DNA from: UBA4655 sp964585575
GTDB taxonomy: Bacteria > Planctomycetota > Planctomycetia > Pirellulales > UBA1268
Assembly: GCA_964585575.1 (NCBI GenBank)
Contig: CAZPEM010000028.1
Coordinates: 1-27,456, forward strand
Length of the DNA stretch: 27,456 nt
Reading direction: 5' to 3'
Shown: positions 15,752-23,158 of the stretch, piece by piece
How positions within the stretch are numbered: the stretch's first letter is position 1
Layout: each line of letters starts with the position of its first letter
Position numbers and translations under genes: made by a program
Notes under the pieces: model-generated
Told to the model about the DNA's origin: nothing
The model's input: only the letters and a program-made list of their open reading frames with translations
Databases searched by the model: none

Positions 15752-16899
15752 ACCCCGTCTCGCCGGCGGCTTCGCCGTTCACCCTGATCCTTCGCCGGGC
15801 CCTGCCCACGCTCCTGCTGCTCGCCGGCGGCTCGGCGATCCTCCTGGCCACCGACCGCGCGGGCGCGGGCCGCACGCTGCCCGCCGTGGCGGTGCTCCAG
15901 CAGGTGAGCACGACGCTCCTCGACGACGCGGTCGAAGGGATGCTCGAGGGGCTGGCCGAACGGGGCTACGTCGACGGCAAGACGGTGAAGATCCGCCGGT
16001 ACAACGCGGAGGGGGATCTCGCGCAGGCCAATGCCATCGCCCGCGAGATCGCCGGTGGGCCGTTCGACCTCGCACTCACCTCGAGCACGCCTTCACTTCA
16101 GGCGATGGCGACCGCCAACGCACGGGGCCGGATCCTCCACGTCTTCTCCGCGGTGGCCGATCCCTTCTCGGCGGGCGTCGGTTTCGACCGTTCCGATCCG
16201 CTCGTGCATCCTCGGCACCTCGTCGGCTACGGCAGCCTCGCCCCGGTGGATGCCACCTTCCGCATGGCGAGGCGGATCAACCCGCGGCTGGGGCGTGTCG
16301 GGGTCGCACACAATCCCTCCGAGAGCAATTCGCGGCGATTCATGGAACTGGCGCGGGCAAGCTGCCGGACGCATGGCATCGAGCTGTTGGAGGCGGCGGT
16401 GGAGAATTCTTCGGGGGTGATCGAGGCGATCCAATCGACCCTCTCCCGCGGCGCCGAGGCGGTGTTCGTGCCGGGCGACACGACCGTCTCGAGCGTGATC
16501 GACTCGATCGTCGCGACGGCCGCCAAGGCGGGCGTCCCCGTGTTCACGGTCGTGCCGGGCAGGCCCGATCGGGGCACCCTGTTCGATGTCGGATTCGACT
16601 TCCGCGAGGTCGGGCTGCTGGCCGGACGGCTCGCCGGCGACCTGCTCCGTGGCAAGGATCCGGCGACCGTCCCGATCGGCGAGACGGCCCGCGAGATTCC
16701 GCCGCGGCTTTCGATCAATCTCGCGGCGCCCGGCTACGACCGCACCCGGTGGCGGGTGCCCGACGACCTGCTCGGACAGGCGAAGGTGGTGATCGACGAG
16801 ACGGGACGGCACGATCGGCCATCCGCAGTGCTCGCCGGCCCGTTTAGCGAGGCCGACTACAATCCAGGGTCGACTCCCTCGAAGGGCCGGGGCCCATGA
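15748..16899 (+). CDS. ABC transporter substrate-binding protein (TrpX/COG2984-like)
   Basis: A 383-residue protein with an N-terminal hydrophobic segment (about 15-35) that anchors it or acts as a signal peptide, followed by a two-lobed periplasmic-binding fold starting at VAVLQQVSTTLLDDAVEGM. Motifs of the ABC_sub_bind family are visible: GLAERGYVDGKTVKI (71-85), an Asn-Ala-Glu-Gly-Asp stretch, GVAHNPSESNS in the second lobe, and a final GPFSEADYNPG. There is no lipobox cysteine after the hydrophobic segment. It is coupled by ATGA to the ATPase before it and to the small membrane protein after it. The ligand, perhaps an aromatic amino acid or another small molecule, cannot be read from the sequence. 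Confidence 0.88.
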   Translation: MNPVSPAASPFTLILRRALPTLLLLAGGSAILLATDRAGAGRTLPAVAVLQQVSTTLLDDAVEGMLEGLAERGYVDGKTVKIRRYNAEGDLAQANAIAREIAGGPFDLALTSSTPSLQAMATANARGRILHVFSAVADPFSAGVGFDRSDPLVHPRHLVGYGSLAPVDATFRMARRINPRLGRVGVAHNPSESNSRRFMELARASCRTHGIELLEAAVENSSGVIEAIQSTLSRGAEAVFVPGDTTVSSVIDSIVATAAKAGVPVFTVVPGRPDRGTLFDVGFDFREVGLLAGRLAGDLLRGKDPATVPIGETAREIPPRLSINLAAPGYDRTRWRVPDDLLGQAKVVIDETGRHDRPSAVLAGPFSEADYNPGSTPSKGRGP

Positions 16900-17474
16900 A
16901 GCTCTCCACGTACAGCTGGCTGGCGGTCGCCGTGGCGGTGTCGGTCGCATCGATCGGGTGGCTCGGCCTCGCGGGCTGGATGGCCGTGCTCGTGCTCCTG
17001 GCGAGCATCGGCATGCACGTGGCCGGAAATGCGATCGGCACCCGCCTGCGGGACGACACCGACCGTGAACTGGAGGCCCGGTACCGCGGTCCCGTCTTCC
17101 GCACCACGGTTCCCGAACATGCACCGACGCGGCTCGAACGGTCGGAGAGCCTCGGTCGGCTCGTGCCGGTGTCGGCGGCGATCGGCGGCGTGGCCGGAGG
17201 AGTGATCGGGGGCGGGGCGCTGGCATTCGTGGTGAAGAGCTCGGCCGCGGGAGCGGTTCTCGGCGGTGTCTCTTCGGCGGTGATCGGCGGCCTTGCGGGA
17301 TTCCTGCTCGCCGGCTTCGTCGAAATCATCCGCTCATCGATCGCCGACGCGATCGCCGCCGAACGGTCGGCCGCCGGAGGCCGGGAGCCGGCCGGGATCG
17401 CTTCCCCGCCCGGGGCCGACTTGGTACCGTATGGTTTGAAAGAATTCCCACCGGCCGGAGACCATCGACCATGA
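16896..17474 (+). CDS. Small membrane protein with Gly-rich helices, function unknown
   Basis: This 192-residue protein has two N-terminal hydrophobic helices (about 5-24 and 26-48), a polar stretch with alternating charges (50-90), then two Gly/Ala-rich hydrophobic segments (about 92-113 and 118-145) like those of glycine-zipper membrane proteins, and a charged, Pro-rich tail. I do not recognise a family. It starts with an ATGA overlap after the substrate-binding gene and ends with an ATGA overlap into the 32-residue basic protein, so it belongs to the same coupled chain. It might be an accessory factor of the ABC importer, but only position supports that. Confidence 0.7.
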   Translation: MKLSTYSWLAVAVAVSVASIGWLGLAGWMAVLVLLASIGMHVAGNAIGTRLRDDTDRELEARYRGPVFRTTVPEHAPTRLERSESLGRLVPVSAAIGGVAGGVIGGGALAFVVKSSAAGAVLGGVSSAVIGGLAGFLLAGFVEIIRSSIADAIAAERSAAGGREPAGIASPPGADLVPYGLKEFPPAGDHRP

Positions 17475-17569
17475 GCAAGCCACACCGCAATCTGAAGAAG
17501 GCCAACCACGGCGCACGCCCGGCCAACAGCAAGGCCCGCAAGGCCAAGCGGAAGCACATCAAGACCTGA
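17471..17569 (+). CDS. Tiny basic protein (32 residues)
   Basis: The ORF reads MSKPHRNLKKANHGARPANS followed by KARKAKRKHIKT. It has 12 Lys/Arg and 3 His among 32 residues and no acidic residue, the composition of a small ribosomal or nucleic-acid-binding protein. It begins by ATGA overlap with the preceding gene and has GGAG about 11 bases upstream. The 30 bases before that are AT-richer than their surroundings (TTGGTACCGTATGG), so it may also have its own promoter. The steady Lys/Arg spacing and lack of codon decay argue for a real gene. It resembles, in kind only, very small ribosomal proteins such as bTHX; identity is not established. Confidence 0.7.
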   Translation: MSKPHRNLKKANHGARPANSKARKAKRKHIKT

Positions 17570-17598
17570 CCCTTACACCTCATCGGGTACGCCTTATC

Positions 17599-17657
17599 GG
17601 GCAGTTGGACCAGACCGGACAACTGCTCGGGTCCGAACAGTTGCACGCATCCAAACA
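17599..17657. repeat. Degenerate 18-bp tandem repeat before the fabZ-like gene, with inverted repeat
   Basis: Units begin at 17599, 17617, 17635 and (partial) 17653; each has RRRCARYTG followed by a variable half ending in CC. The first and second units are partly inverted relative to each other, so GCAGTTG (17601-17607) and CAACTGC (17620-17626) can form a 7-base stem with a 12-base loop. The array ends at the GTG start of the fabZ-like gene and occupies the place where its leader should be. Confidence 0.7.
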
Positions 17658-18218
17658 GTGGCCCCACGCGACTACATCATCAGCCCGAGCGAGTACGACC
17701 TCTCCAAGGTCATCGCCGACATCCACGAGATTCGCCGCTGGAACATGCAGCGATTCGAGATGGAACAGTTGACGGCGATCGTGCACGAGGACCAAAGCCG
17801 CGCACTCTGCGTCGGCTACAAGGACGTGACGCACGACGAGTTCTGGGTGCGCGGGCACTTCCCCGTGATGCCCTTGATGCCGGGCGTGCTCATGTGCGAG
17901 GCCGCGGCGCAACTCTCGAGCTACTTCTCGCAGCGTTACAACCTGCTCGAAGCGAAGGTGGTCGGCTTCGGCGGCATGGAGGAGGTCCGCTTCCGCGAGC
18001 CCGTCGTGCCCGGCGACCGCCTCGTCATCGCCGTCGAGCGAATCCGGGTCCGGCCCAGGGCGATGATCGTCTGTCGCTTCCAGGGGATCGTTCGGGAAAA
18101 CATCGTCGTCGACGGCATCATCAAGGGCGTGCCGCTGCCGGTCGACGCGCTCGTCAAAATCTCCGGTCGCCCGATCGGTGGAAATTCGGTCGCCGGAAAT
18201 CCTGCGGCGGGAAAGTAG
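17658..18218 (+). CDS. FabZ-like 3-hydroxyacyl-ACP dehydratase (hot-dog fold)
   Basis: A 186-residue hot-dog protein with the FabZ active-site pattern RGHFPVMPLMPGVLMCEAAAQ spread over residues 65-85; His67 and Glu81 are the expected catalytic pair for dehydration of 3-hydroxyacyl-ACP in fatty acid elongation. It is longer than classic FabZ (about 150 residues) because of an N-terminal section (1-40) ending in RFEMEQLTAI. The start is GTG at 17658, chosen because no other start lies between it and conserved sequence; there is no clear ribosome site. It is followed after 7 bases by trmB. Whether it acts in general fatty acid synthesis or a specialised lipid pathway cannot be told; no other fab gene is nearby. 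Confidence 0.82.
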   Translation: MAPRDYIISPSEYDLSKVIADIHEIRRWNMQRFEMEQLTAIVHEDQSRALCVGYKDVTHDEFWVRGHFPVMPLMPGVLMCEAAAQLSSYFSQRYNLLEAKVVGFGGMEEVRFREPVVPGDRLVIAVERIRVRPRAMIVCRFQGIVRENIVVDGIIKGVPLPVDALVKISGRPIGGNSVAGNPAAGK

Positions 18219-18225
18219 CGGCGGC

Positions 18226-18981
18226 ATGGCGAGGAGCCCGCGAAAGCATCCGGTCGCCGACGCCGATGCGGCGGCCTATCTCCGACCGCTCGAATCGCTC
18301 CCCTGCCCCCTCGACCCGCGGAGCCTGTTTGCGAACGCCTTACCGCTCGAACTCGAGGTCGGCTGCGGGAAGGGGCTCTTTCTCGAAAACGCCGCCGCGT
18401 CGCGGCCGGGCACGAACTGGCTCGGGATCGAGATCTCGACCCCCTACGCCAGGCTCTGCGCCGGCCGGCTCGCGAGGCGACACGCCGGCAATGCACTCGT
18501 GATCCCGGGCGATGCCCGGCGGCTCGTCGAGGAGACGCTCATCGACGGCTGCCTCGCCGCCGTGCACGTCTACTTTCCCGACCCGTGGTGGAAGGCGAGG
18601 CACCGCAAGCGGCGGGTGCTCGCCGCCGATTTTCTCGCCCACGTCGCGAGAACGCTCGGCCCGACGGGCGTCCTGCACGTCTGGACCGACGTCGAGGAGT
18701 ATTTTCGAGAGACGCTCGCGCTCGTCGAAGCGGGGGGCTTCTTCGGCGAGCCCCAGACGGTCGTCGAGCGGCCGCCCGAACACGATCTCGACTACCGGAC
18801 CCATTTCGAACGGCGGACGAGGCTCGCGGGCGAACCTGTCTGGCGGACCTTCTTCGTCCGCCGCGACGATCCCGTCATCGCACCGCCGCCTCGTAGGTCC
18901 GCCGCGGTTCTCCCCCGGGGCGGTGCTCCGTCGCGATCTGGTAGAGCCGTTCCCCGGCCGGCGTCGGATACTCGCCCGTGA
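18226..18981 (+). CDS. trmB: tRNA (guanine-N7-)-methyltransferase
   Basis: TrmB methylates N7 of G46 in the tRNA variable loop using S-adenosylmethionine. The 251-residue product has the SAM-binding motif LEVGCGKG (43-50), GIEIS (67-71), and the family signature VYFPDPWWKARHRKRR (115-130). Near the end, DYRTHFERR is followed by the usual closing TFFVRRD. The start ATG at 18226 is chosen close to the family start; the open frame upstream is inside the fabZ-like gene. The last ~35 codons extend past the normal family end and run antisense over the final codons of purF, a 107-base convergent overlap; this tail is Pro/Arg-rich and probably without function. Confidence 0.92.
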   Translation: MARSPRKHPVADADAAAYLRPLESLPCPLDPRSLFANALPLELEVGCGKGLFLENAAASRPGTNWLGIEISTPYARLCAGRLARRHAGNALVIPGDARRLVEETLIDGCLAAVHVYFPDPWWKARHRKRRVLAADFLAHVARTLGPTGVLHVWTDVEEYFRETLALVEAGGFFGEPQTVVERPPEHDLDYRTHFERRTRLAGEPVWRTFFVRRDDPVIAPPPRRSAAVLPRGGAPSRSGRAVPRPASDTRP

Positions 18982-20446
18982 TGCACGCGCGGCAGAGGCT
19001 CGACGGATCGAGCCCGATCGACCTCGCCACCGAGTCGATCGGAAGATAGCGGAGCGAGTCGGCCCCGAGCCTGCGGGCCATGTCCTCCTGCGACTCGTCC
19101 GTGAGCACGCCGTCGCGTAGGAAGGGCGGGGCGAACAGTTCGTCGATGGTGGACATGTCGATGCCGTAGAAGCATGGCGCCACGATCGGGGGGCAGGCGA
19201 TCCTCACGTGGATTTCCCGGGCTCCGCCGAGCGACCGCATCCGCCCGAGCAGGACCTTCATCGTCGTGCTGCGGACGATCGAGTCTTCCACGAGGATCAC
19301 CCGCTTCCCCTCGAGCACCTCCCGCAGAGGCGTGTACTTCGACTCCGCCTTCTCGCGGCGACTCGACGGGCCGTCGATGAACGTGCGGCCCGTGTAGCGG
19401 TTGCGGATCAGCCCCTCGAGGCAGGGCACCGAGAGGCGGTAGGCCATCGCATCGGCCGCGGCCTTGCTCGTGTCGGGCACCGGAACGACCACCGTGTCGG
19501 AATCGATCGGCAGCGTCTCGAGTCGCGCGAGCTCCTCGCCGAGCCTCTTGCGGGAGAGGTAGACGCTGCGGTCGTCCATGGTGCTCGCGACGTTGGCGAA
19601 ATAGATCCACTCGAAGAAGCAGTGGGCGCGTCTCGGGCTCTCGGCGAAACGCTCGACGCGGACGCTCGCTCCGTCGACGACGAGCGCCGTTCCAGGCTCG
19701 AGCGACCGGATCGACTCGGCGGAAAAACCGAGATTGAGCAGCGGCACGCTCTCGCTGGCCGCGGCGACGAGCCCGCCCTGCCGGGCGTACTCCATCGGCC
19801 GGATGCCGAGCGGGTCGCGGGCGACGACGAGCCGGCCGCAGGCGTCGAGCAGCGCGATGTTCCAGGCGCCGTCGAGCCGGCGGGAGACCCTCGCCAGGAG
19901 CTCCACCGGATCGATCTCGGCGTCGGCGGAGAGTTCGTTGCCGATGAGGTGCATGAGCACCTCGGTGTCGTTGTCGCGGGCGAGGTGATTGTCGTCGCGG
20001 GAGAGGATCTCGTTTCGCAGCTGCGGATAGTTGGCAAGCTGGCCGTTGAAGCCGAACGCAAACCACTTTCGCTTCTGGATGTGGGGCCGCTCGAGCGGCT
20101 GGGCGTAGCCCCTGTCTTCCGCGCCGCACGTCGCGTACCGCACGTGGCCGATGGCCGCCCTCCCGGTGTGCTGCTCCATGAGGCTCTCGTACTTGCCCCG
20201 ATGGCTCATCCGGAAGACCTCGCTGACGCTTCCCACCTCCTTGTAGGTCGCGAGCAGCTGGCTGCGGCCCGGATTCCAGACCGTCATGCCGGCCGAGAGC
20301 TGACCCCGATTCTGGATGTCGAGCAGCATCCGGGGAACGAGCCGGGAAACCTCGTCCGGCCCCTGCGCGGGGCAAAGCGGCGAGGCCTCCTGCGAGGGCA
20401 GGTGGTAGATCGCGGCAAGCCCGCACTCATGATGGAGATCGCTCAT
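18875..20446 (-). CDS. purF: Amidophosphoribosyltransferase
   Basis: PurF makes 5-phosphoribosylamine from PRPP and glutamine, the first step of purine synthesis. The 523-residue protein begins MSDLHHECGLAAIYHL; Cys8 would become the N-terminal nucleophile of the glutaminase domain after removal of a 7-residue propeptide, as in Bacillus-type enzymes. The PRPP-binding motif VILVEDSIVRSTT is near 382-394. Four cysteines, C276, C425, C485 and C488 (the last two as CRAC), match the [4Fe-4S] ligands of the Bacillus-type enzyme, so it is likely an iron-sulfur, oxygen-sensitive form. The ATG at 20446 is used; 17 extra upstream codons do not fit the family. It is alone on this strand between convergent trmB and divergent proB. 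Confidence 0.94.
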   Translation of the reverse strand: MSDLHHECGLAAIYHLPSQEASPLCPAQGPDEVSRLVPRMLLDIQNRGQLSAGMTVWNPGRSQLLATYKEVGSVSEVFRMSHRGKYESLMEQHTGRAAIGHVRYATCGAEDRGYAQPLERPHIQKRKWFAFGFNGQLANYPQLRNEILSRDDNHLARDNDTEVLMHLIGNELSADAEIDPVELLARVSRRLDGAWNIALLDACGRLVVARDPLGIRPMEYARQGGLVAAASESVPLLNLGFSAESIRSLEPGTALVVDGASVRVERFAESPRRAHCFFEWIYFANVASTMDDRSVYLSRKRLGEELARLETLPIDSDTVVVPVPDTSKAAADAMAYRLSVPCLEGLIRNRYTGRTFIDGPSSRREKAESKYTPLREVLEGKRVILVEDSIVRSTTMKVLLGRMRSLGGAREIHVRIACPPIVAPCFYGIDMSTIDELFAPPFLRDGVLTDESQEDMARRLGADSLRYLPIDSVARSIGLDPSSLCRACITGEYPTPAGERLYQIATEHRPGGEPRRTYEAAVR

Positions 20447-20627
20447 CGACCGCCGAGTGTACGCCTCCCCCCGAAATGCCTCAACCAGATCCCGCAATCG
20501 AGGCCTGTGGGTCGCTCGGTGGCCGCTCGGCTGAGGGCGAGTGTAAACTGGAGTTCCTCCTGAACCTCCCTATTCCCGCCCCGCAGCGTCCTTTGCCGGC
20601 CGGCATGCCGGAATCACCAGCCACCTC
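20447..20627. promoter_or_regulatory. Divergent purF/proB control region
   Basis: This 181-base gap must hold both promoters. GTGTAAACT near 20541 is its only AT-rich patch, and each strand offers a poor -10-like hexamer there without a -35. CCGGCATGCCGG (20600-20611) is a perfect 12-base palindrome 16 bases before the proB ATG, placed where an operator or a leader hairpin could act. I see no purine riboswitch. Confidence 0.4.
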
Positions 20628-21815
20628 ATGACCGACACGACCCGCAAGGACGTCTCCGCAACGGCCCGGCTCGTCGTCGTCAAGGTGGGAACGAGGGTTC
20701 TCACTCGGCCCGACGGTCTGCTCGACGCCGCGAGGATCGAGGCCATCGCCCGGCAGATCGACTCACTGATCACGGCAGGACGGCGGGTCGTGCTCGTCAG
20801 CTCGGGCGCCGTCGGGGCCGGCATGGGAAGGCTCGGGCTCCCCCGACGGCCGGTGGAACTCGCCCGCCTGCAGGCGGTGGCCGCGGTCGGGCAGAGTTCG
20901 CTCATCGAGGCCTACGAACGGGTGTTCCGCGACCGCGGCCGCCACGCCGCGCAGGTGCTCCTCGTGGCGGGCGACCTACGGGACCGAACCCGCTACCTCC
21001 ACATCCGCCACGCCCTGCGGGCCATCCTCGAATACGGTGCGGTCCCGATCATCAACGAGAACGACACGGTGAGCGTCGAGGAGCTCCGCACCTCCTTCGG
21101 CGACAACGATCGGCTGGCGGCCCTCGTCGCCACGCTCGTCGACGCGCAGCTGCTCGTTCTGCTCTCCGACGTCGACGGCCTGTTCGACCGCAGGCCCGAC
21201 GAGCCGGGAGCCAGCCTCGTCGCCGACGTGCGGCGGATCGACGGCTCGATCGAGGGCCTCGCCAGCGACGTACAGGGCGGGCTCTCGAAGGGGGGCATGG
21301 CCAGCAAGATCGCGGCGGCGAGAATCGTGACGGAGTCGGGAGCGCACTGCATCATCGCCTCCGGCCGCGACGACACCGTGCTCGAGAGGATCTGCGCGGG
21401 CGAGCCGGTCGGCACGCTCTTCCATCCCGCGGGGACGGGCATGACGGCGAAGAAACGCTGGCTCGGCTGGAGCGCCGACGTGTTGGGAACACTCGTCGTC
21501 GATCCCGGCGCCCGCGAGGCGGTCGTGAACCGCGGCTCGAGCCTCCTCGCCGCCGGCGTGCGCTCGCTCGATGGCGACTTCGGCTCCGGAGACGTCGTCT
21601 CGCTGGCCACCGTCGGCGACGGCGTCTTCGCCAGGGGGCTCGTGAACTACGCGGCCGATGAGCTCCGTCGGATCGCCGGGCTGAAGACCGACCGCATCGC
21701 GGAGGTGCTCGGATGCTGCCCCTACGAGGAGGTCGTCCACCGCGACAACCTCGCGGTGATCCGGCGGGATGCCGCGGGCGAACCTGCCAGGAGTCCGGGC
21801 AACGACGCATGCTGA
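20628..21815 (+). CDS. proB: Glutamate 5-kinase
   Basis: ProB phosphorylates glutamate to glutamate 5-phosphate, the first step of proline synthesis. The 395-residue protein has an amino-acid-kinase domain: KVGTRVL (19-25), VLVSSGAVGAGM (55-66), IINENDTVSV (141-150), FGDNDRLAALVA (157-168) and LLSDVDGLF (178-186). A GGMASKI motif follows near 225-231. A C-terminal PUA domain (about 285-370) is present, as in the long form subject to feedback by proline. The ATG at 20628 gives the usual N-terminus. ProA is not next to it; instead the gene overlaps a CNNM-type membrane protein by 7 bases, so the two are probably co-transcribed without an obvious metabolic link. Confidence 0.95.
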   Translation: MTDTTRKDVSATARLVVVKVGTRVLTRPDGLLDAARIEAIARQIDSLITAGRRVVLVSSGAVGAGMGRLGLPRRPVELARLQAVAAVGQSSLIEAYERVFRDRGRHAAQVLLVAGDLRDRTRYLHIRHALRAILEYGAVPIINENDTVSVEELRTSFGDNDRLAALVATLVDAQLLVLLSDVDGLFDRRPDEPGASLVADVRRIDGSIEGLASDVQGGLSKGGMASKIAAARIVTESGAHCIIASGRDDTVLERICAGEPVGTLFHPAGTGMTAKKRWLGWSADVLGTLVVDPGAREAVVNRGSSLLAAGVRSLDGDFGSGDVVSLATVGDGVFARGLVNYAADELRRIAGLKTDRIAEVLGCCPYEEVVHRDNLAVIRRDAAGEPARSPGNDAC

Positions 21816-23098
21816 TCGAATTCGCCATCATCCTCGTGCTCATCCTCGCCAACGGTTTCTTCTCCGGCGCCGAGATGGCGATCGTCGCGAGCCGCCGCGG
21901 AAGACTCCAGCAGATGGCGGAGCAAGGTGACCGGTCGGCGGCGACGGCGCTGGCGCTGGCGAACAACCCCGACCGCTTCCTCCCGACCGTGCAGATCGGG
22001 ATCACGCTCGTCGGCACGCTCGCGGCCGCCTACGGCGGCGACAGGGTGGTGAGCGACATCGCCGCTTGGATCAGCCGCATCGCGCCGCCGATCGTCGCCG
22101 ACTGGGCCCGGTCGATCGCGCTGACGCTCTTCGTCGCGGTGCTTTCGTTCCTGACGCTCGTGCTCGGGGAGCTGGTGCCGAAGCGGCTGGCGCTTCGCAC
22201 GGCCGAGTCGATCGCCAGGGCCGTGGCGCCGGTCATGCAGGGTTTCTCGCGGCTCATGACGCCGCTGGTGCGGGTCATGGGCGGCTCGACCACGGCCGTG
22301 CTGTGGTTCCTTGGGGCGCATCGGCAGGCAGGTCCGTCGGTGTCGGTCGACGACATCGAGCACCTGCTCCAGGCCGGGCGGGCGGAAGGGGTGCTCGAGC
22401 CGGTCGAGCTGGCGGTCGCGTCGGAGGCGCTTCGGCTCGGCGAACGGACGGTTCGCGACATCATGCGTCCGCGGATCGACCTCGACGCGCTCGACATCGA
22501 CACGCCTCCCGGCGAGGTGGTCGGGGCGGTCGCGATGGCGGGCTACTCCCGCCTGCCGGTGTACGAGGGCTCGCTCGACCACATTCTCGGCTACGTCTCG
22601 ATCAAGGACGTGCTCCGCCAGAACTGGATGGGCTGGCCGATCGACCTGAAGAAGCTCATGCACCGCGCCTTGTTCGTGCCGGAGACGATGCCGCTCGACC
22701 GCCTGCTCGAGCTTTTCCAGAAGGAGAAGAACCAGCTGGCGATCGTGCTCGACGAGTACGGCGGCACGGAGGGAATGGTGACGCTGGAGGACGTGCTCGA
22801 AGAGCTCGTCGGGGAGATCCACGACGAACACCGCCGCGAGGAGCCGCAGTCGGTCATCGAGCGGCCGGACGGCTCGTGGCTCGTCGACGGCGCGATCCCG
22901 ATCGAGCAGCTCGCCGACCGGCTCGGCGTGCGGCTTCCCGCCGGACAGCGAGACTACACGACGGTCTCGGGGCTCGTGCTCGCCGAGCTCGAGCGAATCC
23001 CGATCGTCGGCGACACGGCCCGCTGGAACGGGCTGGAGATCGAGGTCGTCGACATGGACGGCCGACGCATCGACCGCCTGCTCGTCCGCAAGGCCTGA
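21809..23098 (+). CDS. CNNM/CorC-type transporter (DUF21, CBS pair, CorC_HlyC domain)
   Basis: A 429-residue inner-membrane protein. Residues 1-190 are the DUF21/CNNM domain with four hydrophobic helices and the motif FFSGAEMAIVASRRGRL (15-31). A pair of CBS domains spans about 205-325 (ERTVRDIMRPRIDLD; LAIVLDEYGGTEGMVTLEDV at its end). The CorC_HlyC domain follows at about 340-425 (SWLVDGAIPIEQL). The family includes sodium-dependent magnesium exporters and proteins misleadingly labelled hemolysin C; CBS domains usually bind adenine nucleotides and gate transport. The start overlaps the end of proB and AGGAG lies 15 bases upstream. The transported ion is likely a divalent cation, by family only. 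Confidence 0.88.
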   Translation: MLIEFAIILVLILANGFFSGAEMAIVASRRGRLQQMAEQGDRSAATALALANNPDRFLPTVQIGITLVGTLAAAYGGDRVVSDIAAWISRIAPPIVADWARSIALTLFVAVLSFLTLVLGELVPKRLALRTAESIARAVAPVMQGFSRLMTPLVRVMGGSTTAVLWFLGAHRQAGPSVSVDDIEHLLQAGRAEGVLEPVELAVASEALRLGERTVRDIMRPRIDLDALDIDTPPGEVVGAVAMAGYSRLPVYEGSLDHILGYVSIKDVLRQNWMGWPIDLKKLMHRALFVPETMPLDRLLELFQKEKNQLAIVLDEYGGTEGMVTLEDVLEELVGEIHDEHRREEPQSVIERPDGSWLVDGAIPIEQLADRLGVRLPAGQRDYTTVSGLVLAELERIPIVGDTARWNGLEIEVVDMDGRRIDRLLVRKA

Positions 23099-23119
23099 CA
23101 GGCTGTGAAACACGGCCTG
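23099..23119. terminator. Stem-loop between convergent genes
   Basis: CAGGCTGTG-AAA-CACGGCCTG forms a 9-base stem with one G-U pair and a 3-base loop directly after the CNNM stop, in the 60-base gap before the end of the minus-strand cluster. It lacks a T-run in either direction, so it is a possible bidirectional end structure at best. Confidence 0.4.
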
Positions 23120-23158
23120 CCGGGTCTCACGGTGACGGCTCACTCTTCGATGAGTCGA

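Noticed and set aside
19208..20563. 451-residue plus-strand ORF over purF
   Set aside because: purF on the minus strand shows all catalytic and iron-sulfur residues; the plus frame has no motif.
21722..23143. 473-residue minus-strand ORF over the CNNM gene
   Set aside because: Antisense shadow; rich in His, Arg and Asp, with no domain.
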